The notes: generated by a model from the sequence alone, not told the origin. Positions 1 through 8,088 are shown, numbered from the stretch's first letter. The stretch: DNA of 50,979 bases from Thermoplasmata archaeon (GCA_022749895.1 JAKIWS010000009.1:1-50979); one strand, 5' to 3'. Program-made: numbers and translations.

Positions 1-298
1 CCCGATCAACCAGTACCTCGAGATGTCGGGGTTCGAGTCGACCGGGGCGACCCGCCAGCCGATGGAGGATCGCCCCGAGGGCGGTCAGGGTGGCGGCGGG
101 GGCGGGATGGGTCGCGCCTGCATCGGTGCAGGGGTGGGCATGCCACGGTCCCCGCCGTCGCGGCGCGGGGGTCCGCGCTCGTCCCGTCGTTCCGGTCGGC
201 CACCACCGCCTTGACCGCCCTCGGGGCGGTCCTCCATCGGCTGGCGGGTCGCGCCCGTCGACTCGAACCCCGACATCTCGAGGTACTGGTTGATCGGG
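1..298. repeat. Imperfect inverted repeat at the window edge carrying two versions of the dnaG 3' segment
   Basis: Bases 1-95 are the reverse complement of bases 204-298 with about seven mismatches, separated by a loop of roughly 110 bases. Both arms, read outward in the dnaG frame, encode the same peptide (from PINQYLEM through EGGQGGGG), and every mismatch falls at a synonymous third codon position, for example GAC/GAT, CAA/CAG and GGC/GGG. The loop contains a small perfect hairpin at 117-132 (CCTGCA, loop TCGG, TGCAGG). Because of the symmetry the minus-strand dnaG frame runs through the loop and stops inside the opposite arm, and the plus strand does the mirror image. An assembly or amplification fold-back joining two strain variants is the simplest reading; a true inverted partial duplication is the alternative. 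Confidence 0.85.
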
Positions 299-1095
299 AT
301 CTTGTTGCGCAGGCACTTGACGAGCTGCTTCTGTGTGAGCTCCTCGACCTCGCTGCCGCGCGGGGCCCGCGCGACGTAGTCGATGTCCATCGTCTGCAGC
401 ATCTCCCGCAGGATGAGTTCACCCGCGCGGTCGCCGTCGGTGAAGACGGTCACGGTCTTGCCGCGGGAGAGGTCCTTGACCGTCTGCGGCACGCTCGTAC
501 CTTCGACGGCGATGACGTTCTTGATGCCGCAGCGCAGCAGATTGAGCACGTCGCTTCGGCCCTCGACGACGATCAGCGCGTCCGCCTGGTCGATGTTGGG
601 ACCGGCAGGCAAGTGCTCGGGTCCGTAGGTCGTGATCTCCTCGACCTGGACGGCCTTGCGCACGGCCTCGGTCAGGTCGAGCCCGACGCCTTTCGAGTCT
701 TCCTGCATGTGGGCGAGGAGCGCCTTGGCACGCTCGACGACCTTCTGGCGTTTCGAGATCCGGATGTCCTCGACGCTGACGATCTCGATGCGGGCCCGGC
801 ACGGGCCGATCCGGTCGACGGTTTCGAGCCCCGAAGCGAGGATCGCAGTCTCGACCTGGTCGAGCGACGAGGGGATCAGGATCTCCCCTTCGCTCTTCCC
901 CTTCCGGGAGTCGATCTCGACCTCGATCCGCCCGATCCGTCCGGACTTCTGCAAGTCGCGGAGGTCGAGCTCCTCGCCGAGGAGCCCCTCGGTCTGGCCG
1001 AAGACGGCCCCGACGACGTCGGGCTTGTCGATGACTCCGTCGGCGGCGATCCGGGCACGGATCATGTATTTCGCGGCGCTAGGGTCACTGCTCAT
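85..1095 (-). CDS. dnaG: Archaeal DnaG-type primase (TOPRIM), 3' end unreliable
   Basis: The product is the archaeal DnaG homologue, a TOPRIM-fold protein linked to primer synthesis and to the archaeal exosome. The ATG start at 1095 gives the conserved opening SSDPSAAKYMIRARI. The TOPRIM core is visible as ALIVVEGRSDVLNLL (about residues 173-187, catalytic Glu178) and VFTDGDRAG (Asp220 and Asp222). The region to about residue 274 reads as a normal family member. Beyond that the frame becomes Gly/Pro/Arg rich and enters the inverted repeat at the window edge, so the last 40 or so residues, ending in a proline run, are probably not authentic. At 336 residues it is shorter than I would expect for the family, which suggests that the real C-terminal domain is missing here. 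It sits alone on this strand with a 458-base gap upstream. Confidence 0.93.
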   Translation of the reverse strand: MSSDPSAAKYMIRARIAADGVIDKPDVVGAVFGQTEGLLGEELDLRDLQKSGRIGRIEVEIDSRKGKSEGEILIPSSLDQVETAILASGLETVDRIGPCRARIEIVSVEDIRISKRQKVVERAKALLAHMQEDSKGVGLDLTEAVRKAVQVEEITTYGPEHLPAGPNIDQADALIVVEGRSDVLNLLRCGIKNVIAVEGTSVPQTVKDLSRGKTVTVFTDGDRAGELILREMLQTMDIDYVARAPRGSEVEELTQKQLVKCLRNKIPINQYLEMSGFESTGATRQPMEDRPEGGQGGGGRPERRDERGPPRRDGGDRGMPTPAPMQARPIPPPPPP

Positions 1096-1553
1096 TGGTT
1101 CACTTTCTCCGATGTGGGTGGACGCAACGGGCCGATCACGGCCCGCTCCTCGGAGCGAAGGGTTTCAGTCGTGGCGCCCGGAGTGCAACACTCTGCCGCG
1201 GAAGCTACGACGTAACCCGGTATGGATCGTGAGTCGTCGGTCCGTGAGACATGTCGACACGAGAAGCCTAACCTCCCTCCGTCTCGAGGAGTCGTCCAAC
1301 CGAATGAAGCCCGGTGAGGTATTTAAGTCGGACTTGGGCCGTCGGCCGCCCCTAGAACACGATGTTTCTTGGCCCTAGGCGCCGGTCGCGGTCCTACTGC
1401 GGTTGACGCGGTGGTTCCCGTCTACCGAAGGTTCCGGAGTGGGCCACGGCGCGGAGTTTTGCCCTTCCCCGCTCCCATCTCGACGAATTACCTCCGTTCG
1501 GACAAAGTGTCTTTATAATGCCCTCCCCTAAGCCGCCGAGGAGACAGCACAAA
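1096..1553. other. 458-base intergenic region between dnaG and the next gene
   Basis: I see no convincing coding frame, tRNA, SRP RNA or RNase P RNA here. On the minus strand an A/T-rich box (TTAAATAC at 1319-1326) resembles a TATA element. If used it would start transcription near 1295 and give dnaG an unusually long leader of about 200 bases. Two adjoining hairpins lie near the dnaG start: CGGGCC/GGCCCG at 1128-1145 and CGCTCC/GGAGCG at 1144-1157. The leader could be regulatory or hold an unrecognised small RNA. The same A/T box is close to palindromic and could also serve the plus strand. Confidence 0.5.
1512..1519 (+). promoter_or_regulatory. TATA box of the 1554 gene
   Basis: TTTATAAT stands out in GC-rich sequence. 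Transcription would begin about 26 bases past its centre, near 1541, which rules out the in-frame ATG at 1518 and supports ATG 1554. A GAGGAG element at 1538-1543, ten bases before 1554, points the same way. Confidence 0.7.
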
Positions 1554-2228
1554 ATGGCCCGTCGCAAGACCCGGACCGCTTCACCCGCCCCCGATCCGTC
1601 GGTTCCGATGGAACCCCCCCTCGCGGACGACAACTTCGTCGACTCGCTGCGTCAGGAGCTCGTGCGAGCCCAGAAGGCGAGTGTGCCCAAACCGAGCGAG
1701 GACCTGGGGCGCCGGGCCGAGCTCAATCGTCGCCTCTTGCAGGATCTCTGGGAGGTCCACAACCAGTTCGAGGAGTCGAGCGTCCACCTGACGATCGACC
1801 CGTCGCAGACCTTGTTCGCAACGTTCGTCGACTACCCGACCAAGTGGACCTTCAAGGAGAACTTCGATTTCGCCGCGGTGAAGACGATCGAGCTCCGGGA
1901 CCGCATGCCGGGGTGGGTCGGCTACACGATGCGCTTCTGGTACTATCCGACCCCGGAGGGGAAACCCCACCTTCGCGGCGTCTTCGAATGGTGCGAAGGC
2001 GAGACCTACCACCGGTACACCGGCTGGATGCGGATGATGACGCAGGCCGTCCTCTACGATGCGCCCGACGCTCAGGTGAACGTCCGGTCGATCCACCAGA
2101 TCCTCAAGGACGTCATCGTAGCGTGGTACGAGGCCCATCTGGACCGGGCCCCGGAAAAGTTCACCGAACATCTCAAGGGAAAGTACCCGCGGGGTGCGTC
2201 GTTCACGAAAGAGACGTACCGCGAGTGA
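1554..2228 (+). CDS. Conserved protein of unknown function, 224 residues
   Basis: I do not recognise the family. The protein begins with a basic, proline-containing segment (MARRKTRTASPAPDPS), continues with an amphipathic helical region rich in Leu, Arg and Glu, and then a compact globular part rich in aromatic residues (WTFKENFDF, FWYYPTPEGKPH, FEWCEGETYHRYTGW). It has no signal peptide or membrane segment and is probably cytoplasmic. Start 1554 is chosen over ATG 1518 because a TATA box overlaps the earlier codon and a GAGGAG motif precedes the later one. It is followed by a short T-run at about 2246 that may end the transcript. Its own promoter and clean boundaries argue that it is a real single-gene unit. 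Confidence 0.8.
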   Translation: MARRKTRTASPAPDPSVPMEPPLADDNFVDSLRQELVRAQKASVPKPSEDLGRRAELNRRLLQDLWEVHNQFEESSVHLTIDPSQTLFATFVDYPTKWTFKENFDFAAVKTIELRDRMPGWVGYTMRFWYYPTPEGKPHLRGVFEWCEGETYHRYTGWMRMMTQAVLYDAPDAQVNVRSIHQILKDVIVAWYEAHLDRAPEKFTEHLKGKYPRGASFTKETYRE

Positions 2229-2386
2229 ACCGGGCGGCGCGCGCAGTTTTTGCGGCCCATTTGCGCCCAACGTTGAAATAGCGTGAGCGGCCTCGTGGGC
2301 CGCGGGAGTGCGTTCCGCGGCCCGTCGAGGGCATCGACCTCGTCGGCCGTCGACACAGGACCGATGAGCTAGGGGCGATCGGGCGG

Positions 2387-3901
2387 ATGCGGGATCATCT
2401 CGTCGCGTTCTTCGAGTCGCACCACCGGCTCGTGGAGGCCGACGCGCTCCGCCTGCTCTTGGAATCCCCGGAACCCTTGCTCCTCTCGCGTCGCCTCGTG
2501 GAGTCGACCCCACCGGACGCGACGTTCGTGACCCGCGAGATGGTCGAGCTGCTCGTCGTCCACGGAGCTTCCCTTTCCGGCGCGCACCTCCGGGTCGCGG
2601 GGTCCTCCCCTTCCGCGTCGCCCCTTGGGGTGGCCCGGTCGATCGCGCCGCCCCCCATGTTCACGCTCCTGAGCGAAGGCTTCGTCCCGACCGCTCGCCG
2701 TCGAAACGCTCTCGAGGAGTACGAGGAGCTGTTCCGATCCCGATACCGGGCACTTCACCGGATGCTCCGCGGGCGTCCCGACCTCCCCAATCTCCGCCCG
2801 ATGAAGGAGCTCGCCGGAGTGCACGGGACGGCGTCCGTGATCGTGATGCTGCGGGAGATCCGGCGCACGGCCGCGAAGGGGCATCTCATCCTAAGCGTGG
2901 AGGACGAGACCGGCGGCGGCGAGGTGCTCGTGCCCCGGGACACTCCCGCCGGACGGCTTAGCTTGGTCCCGGACGAGGTCGTCGGGCTCCGGCTCTACCT
3001 CGGCCGCGAGAAGAAGCGGATCGCGCGCGTCGAAGCGATCGAGCGCCCGGACGTCGCCTCGAACCGGTCCATGCGAAGGGCGGATTCCCCCAGCCACGCA
3101 CTGTTCCTCTCCGACCTCCACATCGGCAGCAAGTCGTTCATGACCGAGCCGTGGGATCGGCTGATGGGATTCCTTCGGGGCGACGGTCCGCGGCCGGACC
3201 TCGCGCTCGCCATCGACCATGTCGTCATCGCCGGGGACCTGGTCGACGGGATCGGAATCTACCCGAACCAGGAACGGGACCTGGGGATCGGGGACATCGT
3301 CGAGCAGTACACTGAACTCGGTCGACGCTTGCGGGAGCTCCCGGAGCGGCTCAACATCGTCGTCCTTCCCGGAAACCACGACGCGGTCGCGCCCTCCGAG
3401 CCCCAACCGTCGCTCCCCAAGGAACTCCTCAAGGTCCTTCCCGACCGGGTGCGATCCGTCGGGAACCCGTCGACGTTCGCGCTCAACGGGGTCGTCGTCC
3501 AGGCGTACCACGGCCGGAGCTTCGACGACCTGATCCCGGCGATCCCCGGCGCCAGCTACGAGCGCCCGACCGACGTGATGAAGCTCATGCTCAAGATGCG
3601 GCACTTGGGACCCATCTACGGTGGACGCATGCCCGTCACCCCGCAGAGCCGGGACGGCCTCCTGATCGACCCCGCCCCCGAGATCCTGGTGACGGGCCAC
3701 GCCCATACGTTCGGGGTCGACGAGTACCGGGGCACGCTCCTCCTCAACGCCTCCACTTGGCAGGCGGAGACCGAGTACCAGAGGATGCGCAACATCACGC
3801 CGGTCCCGGCCCGAGCGGCGGTCGTCGACCTCGCATCGATGGTGACGACGGCGATCGACTGTTCGGGCGACGAAACCGCGGTCGGGGGCTCCCCGGCGTG
3901 A
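2387..3901 (+). CDS. polB: DNA polymerase D small subunit (DP1), 3'-5' exonuclease subunit
   Basis: This is the small subunit of the archaeal D-family replicative polymerase, which supplies proofreading exonuclease activity to the DP2 catalytic subunit. Residues 1-110 form the helical N-terminal part, about 140-220 the OB fold, and 235-490 the calcineurin-like phosphoesterase domain. All metal-binding motifs are present: FLSDLHIGSKSF (Asp243, His245), IAGDLVDGIGIYPNQ (Asp284), LPGNHDAV (Asn330, His331), QAYHGRSFDD (His375) and VTGHAHTFG (His438, His440). The nuclease should therefore be active. Length (504) is normal. The DP2 gene is not in the window. The stop overlaps a GTG that opens the cutA frame, so the two may be co-transcribed. 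Confidence 0.96.
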   Translation: MRDHLVAFFESHHRLVEADALRLLLESPEPLLLSRRLVESTPPDATFVTREMVELLVVHGASLSGAHLRVAGSSPSASPLGVARSIAPPPMFTLLSEGFVPTARRRNALEEYEELFRSRYRALHRMLRGRPDLPNLRPMKELAGVHGTASVIVMLREIRRTAAKGHLILSVEDETGGGEVLVPRDTPAGRLSLVPDEVVGLRLYLGREKKRIARVEAIERPDVASNRSMRRADSPSHALFLSDLHIGSKSFMTEPWDRLMGFLRGDGPRPDLALAIDHVVIAGDLVDGIGIYPNQERDLGIGDIVEQYTELGRRLRELPERLNIVVLPGNHDAVAPSEPQPSLPKELLKVLPDRVRSVGNPSTFALNGVVVQAYHGRSFDDLIPAIPGASYERPTDVMKLMLKMRHLGPIYGGRMPVTPQSRDGLLIDPAPEILVTGHAHTFGVDEYRGTLLLNASTWQAETEYQRMRNITPVPARAAVVDLASMVTTAIDCSGDETAVGGSPA

Positions 3902-3939
3902 GCCCCTACCCGATGGACCGGGCCGTCGCCATCGGCCCG

Positions 3940-4386
3940 ATGCGGCTCGTGCTCACGACGTTCCCCGACCGGGGGACCGCGCAGCGCGTCGGGCACACCG
4001 CCCTCGTGCGCCGGCTGGCCGCGTGCGTGCAGCTCGTGGAGGTCGAATCGTCGTACCACTGGAAGGGGCGGATCGAGACGAGCCCCGAGTGGCTGGCGAT
4101 CTTCAAGACGGCCCCGAAGCGGGTCGGGGCGCTGTTCCGGTTCCTCGCGGACGCGCACCCGTACGACGTCCCCGAGATCGTGGAGATCGACGTCCCGCGC
4201 GTCCACGCGCCGTACTTGCGCTACCTCGCCACGACCCTGGACCTACACGCCCCGCCGCCGCCCTTGGGCGGCGGTCGTGCCCCGCTCAAGCGTCGGGGAT
4301 CACAGCGAGACCGGGAAGCTCCACGCCCTGGACGAACTCGAGCGCCGCTCCACCGCCGGTCGAAACGTACTGGAAGGCGTTCGTAA
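3940..4386 (+). CDS. cutA: CutA1-like divalent-cation tolerance protein with an overlong tail
   Basis: CutA1 proteins are small trimeric cytoplasmic proteins associated with copper and other divalent-metal tolerance; their exact activity is unsettled. The start at 3940 gives MRLVLTTFPDRGTAQRV, which lines up with the usual family start. The core (LAACVQLVEVESSYHWKG, then HPYDVPEIVEIDV and YLRYLATTL) is complete by about 4248. In-frame upstream starts exist at 3913 and at GTG 3898, the latter overlapping the polymerase stop. No stop codon follows the core: the frame continues for some 45 Arg/Pro-rich residues, through a strong hairpin and then antisense to the 3' end of pgk. The tail looks unlike a protein domain, so a lost stop or an indel is possible. 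Confidence 0.85.
   Translation: MRLVLTTFPDRGTAQRVGHTALVRRLAACVQLVEVESSYHWKGRIETSPEWLAIFKTAPKRVGALFRFLADAHPYDVPEIVEIDVPRVHAPYLRYLATTLDLHAPPPPLGGGRAPLKRRGSQRDREAPRPGRTRAPLHRRSKRTGRRS
4255..4274. terminator. Strong GC hairpin between convergent cutA and pgk
   Basis: CCGCCGCCC at 4255-4263 and GGGCGGCGG at 4266-4274 form a perfect nine-base stem with a two-base loop. It lies 12 bases past the pgk stop and inside the apparent tail of cutA, where a bidirectional terminator would be expected. There is no T-run, so termination is inference. Confidence 0.45.
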
Positions 4387-5467
4387 CCCCCAGGTCGTTC
4401 GCGATCCGGGCCGAATCGCCCCCCGCCGCCACGTGGTAGCCCGAAAGGGTCGCGAGGCCGGCGAGGACTTCGCGCGTCCCGGCGGAGAATCGAAGGTCCT
4501 CGGCAAGTCCGAGGGGACCGTTCCAGAAGACGGTCTTGGAGTCCGCGAGGGCGAGGTAGAACTGGTCGCGCGTGCGCGGTCCGATGTCGCGCGCGACGCC
4601 CTTCGGGGCGGGTGAGCCGATGTCGGCGTGTTGGGCGTCCCGCTCGCCCGGGACCTCGAAGAGGAGGTCCGTGGGAAGGACGACTTTGGTACCCGCCTGC
4701 TGGGCCGCGGCGAGGAATCGGGCGACCTCGTCCTCGAGCCCCGATTCGACCGACGTGGCCCCGAGGTCGGCGCCGTTCGCCTTCAGGAACGGAAACGCGA
4801 GCGCGCCCCCAATGAGGATCGCGTCCGCTCGCCCCGCGAGGCTCGTGAGCAACGGAAGCTTGTCCGCGACCTTCGCTCCCCCGAGCAGCGCCACGTACGG
4901 GGACTCCGGGGCCTCCACGAGCCGGGAGAGCTCGCGGACCTCCCGGTCGACCAGGAATCCGGCGTAGGTCGGAAGTCGCTTCGCGACCCCCACCGTGGAA
5001 GCGTGGGCCCGGTGAAGGGTTCCGAAGGCGTCCTGGACGAACACCTCCCCGAGGCGGGCCAGCTCCGCCGCGAAGCTCGGGTCGTTGGCTTCCTCGCCGG
5101 GGCGGAACCGCACGTTCTCCAGCATCAAGAATTCCCCGTTCTGCAGTCGGGCGGCCGCCTCCAGCGCGTGGACGCCGACGATGTCGTCGGCGAGCGGAAC
5201 GGGCCGGCCGAGCAAGCTGGAGAGGCGATGGACGACCGGTCGCAAGGAGAGCTTCGGGTCCCGCGTCCCGTCCGGCCGGCCGAGGTGGGAGATCAGGATC
5301 GTCCGCGCGCCCGCTGCTTCGAGGTGCTTCAACGTCGGCAGCGTCTCGACGATGCGATGGTCGTCCGCGACCGCGCCGGTCGGGGTCAGCGGCACGTTGA
5401 AGTCGACCCGAACGAGGACGCGACGCCCCCGCACCGAGGCGGCCGTGACGCTCCGCTTGGCGGCCAT
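4286..5467 (-). CDS. pgk: Phosphoglycerate kinase
   Basis: The enzyme interconverts 1,3-bisphosphoglycerate and 3-phosphoglycerate with ADP/ATP in lower glycolysis and gluconeogenesis. Visible signatures are RVLVRVDFNVPLTPTG near the N-terminus, TILISHLGRPDG, the LLGGAKVADKLPLL segment, the VFWNGPLGLAED nucleotide-binding region and AAGGDSARIANDLG near the end. Both Rossmann-like lobes are present and the length (393) is normal. ATG 5467 is preferred; an in-frame GTG at 5485 adds six residues. It is convergent with cutA and lies 74 bases downstream of panE on the same strand, so it may be the last gene of that run. Confidence 0.96.
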   Translation of the reverse strand: MAAKRSVTAASVRGRRVLVRVDFNVPLTPTGAVADDHRIVETLPTLKHLEAAGARTILISHLGRPDGTRDPKLSLRPVVHRLSSLLGRPVPLADDIVGVHALEAAARLQNGEFLMLENVRFRPGEEANDPSFAAELARLGEVFVQDAFGTLHRAHASTVGVAKRLPTYAGFLVDREVRELSRLVEAPESPYVALLGGAKVADKLPLLTSLAGRADAILIGGALAFPFLKANGADLGATSVESGLEDEVARFLAAAQQAGTKVVLPTDLLFEVPGERDAQHADIGSPAPKGVARDIGPRTRDQFYLALADSKTVFWNGPLGLAEDLRFSAGTREVLAGLATLSGYHVAAGGDSARIANDLGVTNAFQYVSTGGGAALEFVQGVELPGLAVIPDA

Positions 5468-5540
5468 CGGCGGGCGGTGAGCCACCCGCGTATGAGGGTT
5501 GTGGAGGTGCGCGGATGCCGATCGGTTCCGGGGCGCGGGG

Positions 5541-6515
5541 TCAGCGCTTCGGCGACCCGAGGGGGCTCCGGAACGGCGGCGACGGGAGACTCCGATCGCT
5601 CCGGCGTCGGATCCGGTCGACGATGCGCCGCGTGGCGGGGAGGGAGAGGCCGTGCCGCTCCCCGAGGGCGAGGACCGCGCCGGAGATGGCGTCGATCTCG
5701 GTCCGTCGGCCCCGGTCGAGGTCCTGGAGCATGCTCGACCGATTCTCGGCCGTTTGCCGGACGACCTTCCAGAGGTCCCGCTCGACCTCCGCGGGGGAGA
5801 GCTCCACGCCCTCAGCCCGGCTCACCTCTATCGCTTCGCCGAGCAGGTCGAGCACCTGCCGCCGCCATGGGTCGCGGGCGAGCTGGCCGTTCGGGATGCC
5901 GTGGTCCGCCGTCACCGGATTGATCGCCGCGTTGATCAGGACCTTGCGCCATTCTTCCTTCGCGAGGTCCTCCGCGGGACGCGTCGCGAGGCCGGCGCTG
6001 GCGAGCAGGCTCGAGAACATCGCCACGGTCCGTGGGCGCGCCCCTCCTTCCGACGTCCCGAGGAGGATTGCCCCCTCCCCCGTGGGCCGAACCACCCCCG
6101 GTTCGATGAGCATCGCCGGAACGGAATTGATCCCGCGCACCACGTAGCGGCCGGCGTCGTGCCACCCACCGGCGCTCAGGCTCGCGGCCACATGGGCCTC
6201 GATCCCGAGACCGTTCTGGAGCGCGAGCACCGGCACCGGCGGCCGGATCGCCTCGGCGATCTCCCGTGCGGCGGTCGCGATGCTGTAGCTCTTCACCGCG
6301 AGCAGGATCGCGTCCGCCTCGGTGTGGTTCGGCAGACGCTCGACGACCGCCACTCGATAGGTCGCCGGCGGTTGACTCTCCAAGCGTAGTCCGTGCGCGC
6401 GGATGGCCGCCGCGTGCGCGGGCCGGGCCACGAGCAGCACGTCGTGCCCGGCCCCGGACAGGCGGGCCCCAAAGAGGCTGCCGACCGCGCCGGCCCCTAC
6501 GACGATGACCCGCAT
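5541..6515 (-). CDS. panE: 2-dehydropantoate 2-reductase (ketopantoate reductase)
   Basis: The NADPH-dependent reductase makes pantoate for coenzyme A synthesis. The N-terminal Rossmann motif is clear (MRVIVVGAGAVGSLFGARL), followed by AVKSYSI and LALQNGLGIEAHVA. The catalytic helix carries the expected lysine and asparagine in EEWRKVLINAAINPVTA. The C-terminal domain contains the family SSMLQDLDRGRRTEIDAISG segment. Length 324 is slightly long because of a basic, serine-rich C-terminal tail. Two small coiled-coil genes lie directly upstream on the same strand and pgk lies downstream. Confidence 0.94.
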   Translation of the reverse strand: MRVIVVGAGAVGSLFGARLSGAGHDVLLVARPAHAAAIRAHGLRLESQPPATYRVAVVERLPNHTEADAILLAVKSYSIATAAREIAEAIRPPVPVLALQNGLGIEAHVAASLSAGGWHDAGRYVVRGINSVPAMLIEPGVVRPTGEGAILLGTSEGGARPRTVAMFSSLLASAGLATRPAEDLAKEEWRKVLINAAINPVTADHGIPNGQLARDPWRRQVLDLLGEAIEVSRAEGVELSPAEVERDLWKVVRQTAENRSSMLQDLDRGRRTEIDAISGAVLALGERHGLSLPATRRIVDRIRRRSDRSLPSPPFRSPLGSPKR

Positions 6516-6534
6516 CGTCGCGATGTTGGGATGC

Positions 6535-6765
6535 TTAGCCCAGCCGCCGAACGAGGTCGGTCAGATGCCGCGGCTTGCCCCACTCCCGCCGCATCACGGA
6601 GAGGAGCCCCTCGTAGTAACGCACCTGCTCCTCCGCCTCCTTCCGCTGCGTCGCCAAGAACCGCTCCTCGCGGACCAGGCGGTCGAACTCAGCCTCCGCC
6701 TCCCGACGCTGGGTCAGGAGGGTGCTGAGCCTATCGTGGAGGGCGGCCGGGCTCGCTCGTCGCAT
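6535..6765 (-). CDS. Small coiled-coil protein, unknown function
   Basis: This 76-residue protein is almost entirely charged helix, with Glu/Arg/Gln heptad-like spacing from about residue 10 to 62 (LSTLLTQRREAEAEF, EEQVRYYEGLLSVM). It has no catalytic motif, signal or membrane segment. Its ATG lies inside the preceding gene, so the two coding regions share 35 bases; a later start is possible but no good one is evident. The size and all-helical composition recall prefoldin-like or scaffold proteins, but I cannot assign a family. The neighbouring coiled-coil gene suggests that the two products may pair. Confidence 0.6.
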   Translation of the reverse strand: MRRASPAALHDRLSTLLTQRREAEAEFDRLVREERFLATQRKEAEEQVRYYEGLLSVMRREWGKPRHLTDLVRRLG

Positions 6766-6982
6766 GGATCGTTCGGGTGGCGACCAGGGTTCGGCGCGCG
6801 TCGGTGACGGCTTCGGCGTACTCGGCGAGACGGCTGAGTTCGCGCTTGATGCGTCGTAGCCGGAGGTGGACCCGCTCCCGGCGGACCTTGACCTCCTCGT
6901 ACGTACGGGTGAGGACGTCGAGCCGTCCCCGCCACTTGTCGCGCTCCTGAAGGCTCAGGAGCACGGAATCGACGTCGACCAT
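6731..6982 (-). CDS. Small coiled-coil protein, unknown function
   Basis: The 83-residue product starts MVDVDSVLLSLQERDKW and is a strongly basic and acidic helix through about residue 70, with repeated leucines at coiled-coil spacing and many arginines. No known motif is visible. It is the first gene of the minus-strand run that continues with a second coiled-coil gene, panE and pgk. An A/T-rich stretch near 7010-7020 could be its promoter, but this is weak. Coding status is inferred from its position, its ATG start and its continuous helical composition; no recognised homologue supports it. Confidence 0.6.
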   Translation of the reverse strand: MVDVDSVLLSLQERDKWRGRLDVLTRTYEEVKVRRERVHLRLRRIKRELSRLAEYAEAVTDARRTLVATRTIHATSEPGRPPR

Positions 6983-7128
6983 CCGCGGTGGCCGGGGAGG
7001 CAGGCGCGGCAGAATGAACTTTTCGCCCGGCCGGGGGAGGTCCGGGTCGGCCCGAACGACCCCCCACGGGGGACGGACGGGCAGAGTTATCCCGCGCCGG
7101 ACCTCGCGCCGACCGGGGCCGTGGTTCG

Positions 7129-8088
7129 GTGGCGGGTGTCCGGAAGATCGCCGTTCTCGGAGCCGGAAATATCGGTGGAACGCTTGCCCAGCGCCTGGCG
7201 GAATCCGACCTCGCGAACGACGTCGTCCTGATCGACATCATCGACGGCCTCCCCCAGGGGAAGGCCCTCGACATCCAGGAGTCGGCCCCGGTGATCGGCT
7301 TCTCGACCCGGATGACCGGGTCGACGGACCTCGCGGCGGTAGCCGGGGCCGATATCGTGGTCGAGACCGCGGGACTCGCCCGCAAGCCCGGGATGAGCCG
7401 CTCCGACCTGCTCGAGAAGAACGCGGCGATCGTCGGGGGCCATGCCGAGGCGGTCCGACTCCACGCCCCACAGGCTGTCGTGATCGTCGTGACGAACCCC
7501 GTCGACGTGATGACCTACTGGTTCCGGGCGCGAAGTCGCCTGCCCGCGGCGCACGTGTTCGGGGAATCCGGGACGCTGGACACGGCCCGGTTCCGGTGGT
7601 TCGTCGCCGAAGCCCTCCGCGTGGCCCCGCGCGACGTGACCGGTTTCGTCCTGGGGACCCACGGCGACACGATGGTGCCGATCCTCTCCCTGACGAGCGT
7701 CGCGGGCGTGCCGTTGGGCCGCCTCCTTCCGGCCGACAAGATCGCGGCGATCGTCGAACGCACGAAGAAGGGGGGCGGGGAGATCGTGGAGTTGCTCAAG
7801 ATGGGAAGCGCCTACTACGCCCCGTCCGCCACCCAGGCCGAGCTCGTCCGCGCCGTGGCGCTGAACGAGCGCCGGTTGTTGCCCGTGACCGCGAACCTGG
7901 ACGGGGAGTACGGGCTCAAGGATCTCTGCCTCGGAGTCCCGGTGATCCTCGGCCGCTCCGGGGTCGAGAGAATCGTCGAGGTCGAACTGTCGCCGGACGA
8001 ATCGACCGCCTTCCGAGCGAGCGCGGACGCTGTCCGCTCCGACCTCCAGATCCTCGCCGCCCTGCCCACCGCTCCCGGCGTCCGGTAG
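7129..8088 (+). CDS. mdh: Malate dehydrogenase (LDH-like family)
   Basis: The NAD(P)-dependent enzyme interconverts malate and oxaloacetate in the citric acid cycle. The GTG start at 7129 leads straight into the Rossmann motif KIAVLGAGNIGGTLA. The catalytic set is present: ARKPGMSRSDLL in the mobile loop, VTNPVDVMTY, the GESGTLDTARFR segment with Asp and Arg, and LGTHGDTMVP with the active-site His. The arginine of ARKPGMSR favours malate over lactate. Length (319) is normal. A possible TATA element (AGTTATCC at about 7085-7092) precedes it. It faces away from the coiled-coil/panE/pgk run, so the promoter region is shared. Confidence 0.94.
   Translation: MAGVRKIAVLGAGNIGGTLAQRLAESDLANDVVLIDIIDGLPQGKALDIQESAPVIGFSTRMTGSTDLAAVAGADIVVETAGLARKPGMSRSDLLEKNAAIVGGHAEAVRLHAPQAVVIVVTNPVDVMTYWFRARSRLPAAHVFGESGTLDTARFRWFVAEALRVAPRDVTGFVLGTHGDTMVPILSLTSVAGVPLGRLLPADKIAAIVERTKKGGGEIVELLKMGSAYYAPSATQAELVRAVALNERRLLPVTANLDGEYGLKDLCLGVPVILGRSGVERIVEVELSPDESTAFRASADAVRSDLQILAALPTAPGVR

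Noticed and set aside
211-1215. A 334-residue plus-strand frame antisense to dnaG
   Set aside because: Composition is Asp/Leu/Val/Arg biased in the way of an antisense frame; dnaG motifs are intact on the other strand.
1096-1553. SRP RNA or RNase P RNA in the largest intergenic gap
   Set aside because: None of the conserved core sequences of either RNA could be found on either strand, and each promoter-to-gene interval is shorter than those RNAs.
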